Assembly (NCBI GenBank): GCA_900068845.1
Contig: CEFQ01000012.1
Span: 1 to 64,000 of the forward strand
Source of the DNA: Enterobacter ludwigii
GTDB lineage: Bacteria > Pseudomonadota > Gammaproteobacteria > Enterobacterales > Enterobacteriaceae
Direction of reading: 5' to 3'
Length of the DNA: 64,000 bases
Part shown: one piece after another, positions 35,129-42,171 of the stretch
Position numbering within the stretch: position 1 is the stretch's first letter
How the letters are laid out: every line of letters starts with the position of its first letter
Notes under the pieces: generated by a model
What the model was told of the DNA's origin: nothing
Databases searched by the model: none
The model's input: the letters and a program-made list of their open reading frames with translations, nothing else
Position numbers and translations under genes: made by a program

Positions 35129-36505
35129 TCAGCGACGGTTTTTCCATACCGTTTGAATGTTGCAGAATTCGTGGACGCCAAAGCTCGACAGTTCACGGCC
35201 ATAGCCGCTCTTTTTCACGCCTCCAATCGCTACACGCGGATCCGAAGCGCCATTACCGTTGATGAATACCGCGCCAGTTTCCAGTTTTTCCGCCAATTCG
35301 TTGGCCAGCGCTTCATTGCCGCTCCACACGGTTGCACTAAGGCCGAATTCGCTGTCATTAGCCAGTTCCAGGGCATGCTGAGCATCTCGAGCGAGGGTAA
35401 TCGCCGCAACCGGGCCAAATATTTCCTGCTGGAAAGCCGTCATCGCTGGCGTAACATCGGCGAGAATCGTCGGGGCGTAATAGTTGCCTAGACCGTCGAT
35501 CTTATGGCCACCTAATACCAGCCGCGCGCCTTCCTTGATGGTCTGCTGAACCTGATTATCCAGCTCATCACGCAGATCGTAACGCGCCATCGGTCCGATG
35601 TAGGTTTCTTCCGCTAAAGGATCGCCGATTTTCAATGCCTGAACCGCAGCGCTGAAACGTGCCTCAAACGCTTCTGCGACGCTTTCTTCAATGATGAAGC
35701 GCTTGGCTGCCATGCATACCTGTCCGGTGTTCTGATAGCGTCCTGTGACTGCTGAGGCTACTGCAGCATCAAGGTCTGCATCCGCAAGTACAATGAAAGG
35801 ATCCGCGCCGCCCAGTTCGAGGACGGTTTTCTTTAATACCGCACCGGCCTGCGCTGCAATGGCCGCGCCGGCACGGACGCTGCCAGTAACTGCCACAGCG
35901 GCAATACGCGGATCTTTAATTGCGGCAGATACGCCATCGTTATCGACGTTGATCACGGTGAAGCCGCCTTTAGGCAGATCGGTTGCATCAAACAGTGTTG
36001 CCATCAGATTGGCGGATCCCATCACGCTCGGTGCATGTTTCAGTACATAGGTATTGCCTGCCAGCAACATGCTGACTGCGCCGCGCAGTACTTGCCAGTA
36101 AGGGAAGTTCCAGGGCATCACCGCGAGGATCACACCCAGCGGACGGAACGACTGCCAGGCTTGCTGGTTTTCTACCAGTGTGGGTTTATCTGCAAGGATC
36201 GCCGGGCCTTGCTCGGCATACCAGTCGCAGAGATTGGCGCATTTCAGGACTTCAGCGCGAGACTGAGCAATAGGTTTGCCCATTTCCAGCGTGGCCATTT
36301 TAGCCAGCTCATCCTGACGTTGACGGATTTGCTCAGCCAGTTGACGCAATACTTTTACGCGCTGCGGCATGTCGGTGTAGCGCCACTCAGCAAATGCACT
36401 GGCGCTTTGTTGCAATGCACTCTCCAGCTCTGCTGAGCTTTGCAATGGATAGCTTGCGAGGATTTCGCCATTCGTTGGATTGCGGGAGATAACGTTGTCA
36501 GTCAT
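35129..36505 (-). CDS. sad: NAD-dependent succinate semialdehyde dehydrogenase Sad (YneI)
   Basis: Aldehyde dehydrogenase of 458 residues that oxidises succinate semialdehyde to succinate. It resembles E. coli Sad along its whole length (RAEVLKCANLCDWYAEQGPA, VENQQ, MPWNFPYWQVLRGAV, TGSVRAGAAIAAQAGA, LHEFCNIQTVWK equivalents). Catalytic Glu230 (LELGG) and Cys264 (NTGQVCMAAKRF) are present. It is monocistronic and lies directly left of the replication origin, facing away from repA. Confidence 0.92.
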   Translation of the reverse strand: MTDNVISRNPTNGEILASYPLQSSAELESALQQSASAFAEWRYTDMPQRVKVLRQLAEQIRQRQDELAKMATLEMGKPIAQSRAEVLKCANLCDWYAEQGPAILADKPTLVENQQAWQSFRPLGVILAVMPWNFPYWQVLRGAVSMLLAGNTYVLKHAPSVMGSANLMATLFDATDLPKGGFTVINVDNDGVSAAIKDPRIAAVAVTGSVRAGAAIAAQAGAVLKKTVLELGGADPFIVLADADLDAAVASAVTGRYQNTGQVCMAAKRFIIEESVAEAFEARFSAAVQALKIGDPLAEETYIGPMARYDLRDELDNQVQQTIKEGARLVLGGHKIDGLGNYYAPTILADVTPAMTAFQQEIFGPVAAITLARDAQHALELANDSEFGLSATVWSGNEALANELAEKLETGAVFINGNGASDPRVAIGGVKKSGYGRELSSFGVHEFCNIQTVWKNRR

Positions 36506-36728
36506 GAAAGATGTCCTCGTCGTAAGTGAAATGATGTTCAGTGGTGTTCACCTTACGCCGACCAGCAGTTTCTTAAAAATGAATAATAATGAGGAAGTTG
36601 TTCATATCAGGAGAAGTCTTAAGATCTTAATCGTGTAAAACTGATGATTTTAAGGGATCAATCTGCATGTAATGGTGATGAACTTGTTTTCACCGCTTTG
36701 GCATGCCTAAGCCGCTCTGATCCTGCAG

Positions 36729-36946
36729 TTATTCAGTTATACAGTGAATAGATCTTAAAGAAAGATCATATAGAGATCTAAAAGAGATCCTAAGAGATCC
36801 CCGATCGTCGCAGGCCGCACCCCATAAGGCCTCAGAAGGTGATCGCGTTCACTATAATGAGTAAAGTGTTCACTGGAGTCAGTAGTTTATTCACTATAGA
36901 GAGTAGAATGTTCACTATAAACAGTGTTAATGTTCACTGTAATCAG
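36729..36946 (+). other. Replication origin: DnaA-like boxes, GATC cluster, five iterons
   Basis: Two tandem 7/9 matches to the DnaA box (TTATTCAGT 36729-36737, TTATACAGT 36737-36745) are followed by GATC sites at 36751, 36764, 36775, 36786, 36796 and 36803, mostly as AGATCNN at 10-13 bp spacing. Then come five directly repeated iterons at 36848, 36869, 36890, 36911 and 36933. The layout matches the P1 oriR. A DnaA-like TCATCCACA lies at 36961-36970, just before repA. Confidence 0.8.
36848..36946 (+). repeat. Five 21-bp-phased iterons in the repA promoter region (incC-like)
   Basis: TTCACTATAATGAG, TTCACTGGAGTCAG, TTCACTATAGAGAG, TTCACTATAAACAG and TTCACTGTAATCAG start at 36848, 36869, 36890, 36911 and 36933, spaced 21, 21, 21 and 22 bp (two helical turns). 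Only the last matches the consensus of the large array. A TATAAT is embedded in the first, which fits RepA autorepression. Confidence 0.85.
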
Positions 36947-36986
36947 AAAACGACCCTTTTCATCCACAGAATGAAGATCTCAGGCT

Positions 36987-37916
36987 ATGGCAGATAAAGA
37001 GAGTGAAAACAAGGCGTTACTCGAGCCCTTTCTGTCGGTGACAAAAAACAGCGGTGAAGTTATTCAACTCCACCCCAATAAAAATAACACCGTACAACCG
37101 GTCGCTTTAATGCGCCTGGGTCTGTTTGTTCCTACATTGAAGTCCACCGCACGGGGTAAGTCAGGCGCGATGGCCTCGACGGATGCAACGAAAGAACTGA
37201 AAAACCTTTCTTTGGTGAAATCGGAAGGCTATGAAAAGATTACCATTACCGGCGCAAGACTGGATATGGATAATGATTTCAAAACCTGGGCCGGGATTAT
37301 CCAATCTTTCTCGCGTTATCCCTCAAAGGGCGACACCGTGACGCTGCCGTTTATTGATTTCGTCAAGATGTGCGGGATCCCTTCGGCAAACTCGTCCGCC
37401 GCGTTACGTAAGCGTTTAGATGCCTCTTTACGGCGTATTGCGACGAATACGCTGTCCTTTGAAGGTAATGGCAAGGCGTATCACACTCACCTGGTGCAAT
37501 CGGCGTATTACGATCGTGAAAAGGATCTTGTGCGCATTCAGGCCGATCCGAAGTTATTCGAGCTCTATAACTTTGACCATAAAGTGTTACTGCAGCTGCG
37601 AGCCATTTCGCGTTTGAAGCGTAAAGAATCTGCTCAGGCGTTGTATACCTATCTCGAAAGTTTGCCGACCAATCCGGCGCCCATCTCTCTAGCGCGTTTA
37701 CGTATGCGTTTAAACCTTGGCTCGAAAACCACCACGCAAAACCACGTGGTGCGACGTGCGATGGAGCAGCTCAAGGAGATTGGCTATCTCGACTATTCGG
37801 AAGTGAAACGTGGTCGATCGGTGTTCTTCATCATCCACAGTAGGACACCAAAACTCGACGGCATCAGCAATCTCGAAAGTATCGATTCGCTGGAAGATAT
37901 TGAGTTCGAAGAGTGA
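36987..37916 (+). CDS. repA: Replication initiator RepA (P1/RepFIB type)
   Basis: Initiator of 309 residues that binds the iterons to start plasmid replication. The N-terminal block NNTVQPVALMRLGLFVP is nearly the same as in P1 RepA, as are ITGARLDMDNDFKTW, QALYTYLESLPTNPAPISLARLRMRL and MEQLKEIGYLDY (read in pieces). It is slightly longer than P1 RepA (286 residues), with an acidic tail. It is flanked by iterons on both sides, with five in its promoter, so it is expected to be autoregulated and handcuffed by the downstream array. Confidence 0.95.
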   Translation: MADKESENKALLEPFLSVTKNSGEVIQLHPNKNNTVQPVALMRLGLFVPTLKSTARGKSGAMASTDATKELKNLSLVKSEGYEKITITGARLDMDNDFKTWAGIIQSFSRYPSKGDTVTLPFIDFVKMCGIPSANSSAALRKRLDASLRRIATNTLSFEGNGKAYHTHLVQSAYYDREKDLVRIQADPKLFELYNFDHKVLLQLRAISRLKRKESAQALYTYLESLPTNPAPISLARLRMRLNLGSKTTTQNHVVRRAMEQLKEIGYLDYSEVKRGRSVFFIIHSRTPKLDGISNLESIDSLEDIEFEE

Positions 37917-37925
37917 TATCAACCG

Positions 37926-39416
37926 TTCACTGTATTCAGCAATTCCTGTAAAGCGGTGTCACTTTTTGAGCAAAAGTGACACCTGCTCTTCCGCTAACAT
38001 TCACTGCAATCAGCTGTCCTCGCATCATTCACTGTAATCAGCAACGTTCACTGTAATCGGAAACCTTCAGCTCTTGGCAGGTCTTGTGCCTTGCCATGCA
38101 CTAAGCTGAGGCCATATTAAGCTGCTTAAGATGATAGTGAGTACTTACAAGGGCGGTAGTGCTCCACTTAACTTCCCTTTTTACTGCCTTTCTACTGATC
38201 ACAGTAAATCTTTGTGTTCACGCTCAGTTCGCTGATTACAGTGAATGTTGATGACGGGTCTGTATACTGATTACAGTGAATGTTTAACTGCAAGTTGATG
38301 ATTTATAAGTATAAAAAAACTGTTTGCTAACTGTATTCACTGTAATCGGTAATTTAACTGTTAATACAGCCAGTAAAAGTGACAGGGTTGGCCAGTGCGC
38401 TGATTACAGTGAACGTCTGGCCTGTCTTCTCACTCCAGTGAACGAAAGCGAGAGGCATTTGTATCTACCCTTTTATGCTGATTGACGAGCACATCACACT
38501 GTCACTGATTACAGTGAACGCTGCCATGTCGTCCCCTGCCCTGCTGTGTTCGCAGCATGACAAAAAACAATTCAACGCGTCGTTTTTTACTGAATACAGT
38601 GAACGTTGGGCGTTCAGGCAACAGTGGGTTTTTTACTGATTACAGTGAACATCACCATTACTTACCCGTAAACTAGTAAGCCATTTAACCTGAGGGTGTA
38701 CTGATTACAGTGAATGTTCTAAAGGACGTTTAACGGATTTTGCTGGATTGTTAATGGCGATTTCATGGGCAACCGTTTGTCGGTAAATCAGGTCTTACTG
38801 ATTACAGTGAACGTTAGACTCAACATTTTTGGCAGGCTTTGCTGATTACAGTGAACGTTCTACACTACGTCATAATTTTTACTGATTACAGTGAATGCCT
38901 TCCCTCTAACCCATTTGACGTACTGATTGCAGTGAACGTTTAATCGAATCGCAATCACGTTCTACTGATTACAGTGAATCTTTACCGATGATGAGAACAA
39001 GGCGTTTACTGATTACAGTGAACATTAGCAGTTACGCGTGAGCGTTCATCGGGATTTACTGATTACAGTGAACATCTGATTACCAAGGTAATTGTCCTTG
39101 CTCGCTCGCCTGACCCATTCGTTCACATAGCATCTACTGATTACAGTGAATGTTTATCCGTTATTTGCTCATTACAGTGAATCTTTTACTGACTACAGTG
39201 AACGCCTGCATTGGTCGTATTCAGTTAACTGACTACAGTGAACGTTTCAGCAATTTAAGCTGTAACCGCCCTTCTTTCCTTCTTTATCTAACAGTACAAG
39301 AATGAGAAACCAACCACTGATTACAGTGAATCTTTCTGTCTTTGGACAAGAATGCGGCGGTTCAAATTTGAACGATAAAGCCTTATAGCTAAAATAAGAA
39401 CACTGAATACAGTGAA
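37926..39416. repeat. Large iteron array between repA and parA (incA-like), 26 copies
   Basis: Consensus CTGATTACAGTGAAYGTT. Twenty-one copies read on the plus strand, starting at 38195, 38232, 38267, 38400, 38505, 38590, 38636, 38701, 38798, 38842, 38882, 38923, 38965, 39009, 39059, 39137, 39168, 39189, 39229, 39317 and 39403. Five are inverted, at 37926, 38000, 38028, 38047 and 38336. Central copies are spaced 40-50 bp, about four helical turns. Spacers are unrelated and no gene is present. By analogy with P1 incA (nine iterons), it should titrate RepA and control copy number. Confidence 0.9.
37955..37983. other. Perfect 12-bp hairpin after repA
   Basis: GGTGTCACTTTT and AAAAGTGACACC flank a 5-nt loop, 39 bp past the repA stop and between iterons. 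There is no clear T-run; it may terminate repA mRNA or act as a structural element of the control locus. Confidence 0.5.
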
Positions 39417-39487
39417 CGCTTTCGCTAAAGCGCTCTTAATCAAGGTGTTTTCACATCACTAATTTTTCCTGTGCAGAAGAGATATAT

Positions 39488-39527
39488 TTGCCTCATGTGC
39501 TGGATTTATGTATAAAGTCATAAATCC
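39488..39527 (+). promoter_or_regulatory. parA promoter with embedded operator
   Basis: TTGCCT (39488-39493), a 17-bp spacer and TATAAA (39511-39516) form a good sigma-70 promoter. The inverted repeat GGATTTATG (39502-39510)/CATAAATCC (39519-39527) surrounds the -10 box. This mirrors P1 parOP, where ParA-ADP represses its own operon. Confidence 0.75.
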
Positions 39528-39545
39528 TACATGTGTGGAGCAAGT

Positions 39546-40745
39546 ATGGCTAACGATGACAAGCAAGTTCTGAAAGTCGCACAACGTTCAGAAAGAATGC
39601 TGATGAGCCTGACCGATCAGATTCAGGCGCAGAAAGAAGAGTTGCGGGAAAACACGTTTTATCAGGTTTACGCGAAAGCAGCGTTAGCAAAACTGCCTAA
39701 ATTGACGCGAGCGAGCGTTGATTACGCTGTAAATGAGATGGAAGAGAACGGCTATCCGTTTGATAAACGTGCTGCGGGCAGCTCAACCAAGTATGCGATG
39801 TCGATTCAGAACATCATCGATATTTATCATCATCGTGGCGTACCCAAGTATCGCGATCGCCACCATGAAGCCTTCAGCATCTTTGTTGGTAATCTGAAAG
39901 GTGGCGTATCAAAAACGGTTTCTACCGTTTCGCTGGCACATGCCTTACGCGCCCATCCGCATCTACTGTTCGAAGATTTACGGATTCTGGTCATCGATCT
40001 GGACCCGCAATCATCAGCCACCATGTTCCTTAACCATCAACGTTCAGTAGGATTAGTGGAAGCTACTGCCGCGCAGGCGATGCTGCAGAACGTTAGCCGT
40101 GAAGAATTACTCAACGAGTTTATTGTTTCGTCGATTATTCCGGGCGTTGATGTTTTGCCGGCATCAATTGATGACGCCTTCATTGCATCGCGCTGGGAAG
40201 AATTGTGTGCCGCTCATTTGCCCGATCAGAACATCCACGCGGTGCTGTATGACAATGTGGTGGCAAAGCTGAAAAAAGATTACGACTTTATCTTCATTGA
40301 CAGCGGTCCGCATCTGGATGCTTTCCTCAAGAACGCCATTGCTGCTTCGGACTTACTGATGACGCCGGTGCCCCCCGCGCAGGTGGATTTCCACTCCACG
40401 TTAAAGTATCTGACGCGTTTACCCGAGCTGATTGGCATCATTGAAGAATCTGGCGCTACCTGCCGTTTGCAGGGCAACATTGGCTTTATGTCTAAACTTT
40501 CGAATAAAGCGGACCATAAGCTGTGTCATAGCCTGGCGAAAGAGATTTTTGGTGGCGATATGCTGGATGCTGCGTTGCCGCGTCTGGATGGCTTTGAGCG
40601 CTGCGGAGAGTCGTTTGACACGGTTATTTCAGCCAATCCATCAACCTACGTGGGCAGCACCGAAGCCTTAAAGAATGCGCGTTCAGCGGCGGAAGATTTC
40701 GCGAAAGCCGTATTTGACCGTATTGAATTCATTCGCCTGAACTGA
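39546..40745 (+). CDS. parA: Partition ATPase ParA (P1 type Ia)
   Basis: Protein of 399 residues (P1 ParA has 398) that moves plasmid copies apart and represses its own operon. The N-terminal HTH-containing part shares KVAQR, FYQVYAKAALAKLP, MKYAMSIQNIIDIY-like and HRGVPKYRDR with P1 ParA. The deviant Walker motif is NLKGGVSKTVSTVSLAHA, followed by LVIDLDPQSSATMFL. The C-terminus DGFERCGESFDTVISANP and KNARSAAEDFAKAVFDRIEFIR (read in pieces) is also P1-like. The ATG at 39546 has GGAG 9 nt upstream and is preferred to 39531. Confidence 0.95.
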   Translation: MANDDKQVLKVAQRSERMLMSLTDQIQAQKEELRENTFYQVYAKAALAKLPKLTRASVDYAVNEMEENGYPFDKRAAGSSTKYAMSIQNIIDIYHHRGVPKYRDRHHEAFSIFVGNLKGGVSKTVSTVSLAHALRAHPHLLFEDLRILVIDLDPQSSATMFLNHQRSVGLVEATAAQAMLQNVSREELLNEFIVSSIIPGVDVLPASIDDAFIASRWEELCAAHLPDQNIHAVLYDNVVAKLKKDYDFIFIDSGPHLDAFLKNAIAASDLLMTPVPPAQVDFHSTLKYLTRLPELIGIIEESGATCRLQGNIGFMSKLSNKADHKLCHSLAKEIFGGDMLDAALPRLDGFERCGESFDTVISANPSTYVGSTEALKNARSAAEDFAKAVFDRIEFIRLN

Positions 40746-40752
40746 GGTTACT

Positions 40753-41724
40753 ATGAGCGCAAAAAGAATCACTATTGGCCGAACCTTCAGCCAGACACCT
40801 TTGCAGACTGAGGAAAGTGCCGATGGCCATTCTCAGACATTCATTCTGGCGACGGGTAAACGCGCCCTCTTCACGCTGGAACACATTGCCGCGAAGGAAA
40901 TCGAAGAGAAAACCTTCGTTAAGATGGAAACCAATGGCCGCGATCAGTCTGGTCTTACGCCTGAATCGCTGCGCGACATCATCCGTACCATCAAATTGCA
41001 GCAGTTTTTCCCAGCGATTGGCGTAAAGCGTGACGATCGCATTGAGATTCTTGATGGTTCTCGTCGTCGCGCGGCGGCTTTACACTGCAAAACCGGGCTG
41101 GATGTGCTGGTCACTGACGCCGCTATCTCCGCCGAAGAAGCGCGTCGGTTAGCGCAGGACATTCAAACTGCGCGCGAGCACAACTTGCGTGAAGTGGGTA
41201 TGCGTTTACTGTCGCTCAAAGAGAGTGGATTGTCTCAGAAAGAGATCGCGCAAAGCGAAGGGCTATCTCAGGCGAAGGTCACGCGTGCATTGCAGGCTGC
41301 CAGCGTGCCACTGGAGCTTGTCACGCTGTTCCCGAATCATTCTGAACTGACCTATCCCGACTATAAATCGTTGCTGCAAGCGTACGAGAAGCTGCAGGAA
41401 ACCGGACAAACGGTTGATGCATTGATCGATACCATCGGTATGGATGTTGATACGGTATGCGCACGCGACGGGTTAGCTGAAGACGAAGTGAAGAATGGCA
41501 TTCTGCGATTAGTGCGTAACGGCAGCCAGACGCTGATGCAGTCACCGGCCAAGGATAAAACGGTAGCGACGCCATTATGGAGCTTCGCCGATAAAGATCG
41601 TTTCGCACGTAAGAAAACGCGCGGACGTATGTTCAGCTACGAGTTTAATCGTCAGTCAAAAGAGTTGCAGGAAGAACTGGATAAAGTGATTAACGAGACG
41701 CTCAATAAGTATCTAAACCAATAA
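40753..41724 (+). CDS. parB: Partition protein ParB (P1 type)
   Basis: Centromere-binding protein of 323 residues (P1 ParB has 333). The ParB core holds GRDQSGLTPESLR, PAIGVKRDDRIEILDGSRRRAA and the HTH LSQKEIAQSEGLSQAKVTRALQAAS read in pieces. The C-terminal dimer domain (DKDRFARKKTRGRMFSYEFN, KELQEELDKVI) is the part that in P1 recognises the B box. It starts 7 bp after parA, and parS lies just downstream. Confidence 0.95.
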   Translation: MSAKRITIGRTFSQTPLQTEESADGHSQTFILATGKRALFTLEHIAAKEIEEKTFVKMETNGRDQSGLTPESLRDIIRTIKLQQFFPAIGVKRDDRIEILDGSRRRAAALHCKTGLDVLVTDAAISAEEARRLAQDIQTAREHNLREVGMRLLSLKESGLSQKEIAQSEGLSQAKVTRALQAASVPLELVTLFPNHSELTYPDYKSLLQAYEKLQETGQTVDALIDTIGMDVDTVCARDGLAEDEVKNGILRLVRNGSQTLMQSPAKDKTVATPLWSFADKDRFARKKTRGRMFSYEFNRQSKELQEELDKVINETLNKYLNQ

Positions 41725-41730
41725 TCGTTA

Positions 41731-41753
41731 GGCCGCCTCCGGGCGGTTTTTTT
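41731..41753 (+). terminator. Terminator of the parAB operon
   Basis: CCGCC/GGCGG hairpin (ggCCGCCtccGGGCGG) followed by TTTTTTT, 6 bp past the parB stop. Confidence 0.9.
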
Positions 41754-41770
41754 ATGCCCTTTTACCTTCC

Positions 41771-42083
41771 TCGCCAGCGGCATTTCATCGCTAACTGTAT
41801 GAAAAATCAATTATCGTAGCGGAAATTTCAGGCTGAAATCGCCAGTATCTTATCGAGTTATTAAAGGAAACGATTCGAACTATTCAATGCAGGTTAACTA
41901 ACTGAAGCCAATTTAACCAAGTGTGCGCTAAGGCGGCAGCAAAAATTTTATGCAAAATTAGCGAGTGCTAACCGAATGAAATTTCATCGGCTCGCCAAAG
42001 CAATTTCATCTTTATTGCTATGAAAAATAAGGTTTTTTAAATAATATTTCAGGCTGAAATCGCCAATTGAGTACGTCATTTCA
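41771..42083. other. parS centromere with P1-type A and B boxes
   Basis: B boxes TCGCCA occur at 41771, 41839, 41992 and 42060. A boxes ATTTCA/TGAAAT occur at 41782, 41825, 41834, 41977, 41981, 42003, 42046, 42055 and 42078. Two copies of ATTTCAGGCTGAAATCGCCA (41825-41844 and 42046-42065) repeat the arrangement of the P1 parS right arm, an A-box palindrome abutting a B box. The site follows parB, as in P1. No gene lies in 41725-42171. Confidence 0.85.
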
Positions 42084-42133
42084 GTCTTCAGTGATAGAAC
42101 CTAAGCGAGATTAGCCAGATGATATTCAGCGAT

Positions 42134-42156
42134 TTATCCACAGAAAGCGTGGATAA
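42134..42156. other. Inverted pair of DnaA boxes
   Basis: A perfect TTATCCACA (42134-42142) faces CGTGGATAA (42148-42156, one mismatch), 5 bp apart, between parS and the sigma-54 activator stop. Confidence 0.55.
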
Positions 42157-42171
42157 CTTTTCCGGCTGACC

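Noticed and set aside
36853..36858. TATAAT in iteron 1 as the repA -10 box
   Set aside because: No acceptable -35 element lies 16-18 bp upstream, so I mention it but do not call a promoter.
37926..39416. Regular short repeats that look like a CRISPR array
   Set aside because: The repeat is only 14-18 bp, spacing varies from about 20 to more than 100 bp, five copies are inverted, no cas genes are present, and the array lies between repA and parA, as iterons do.
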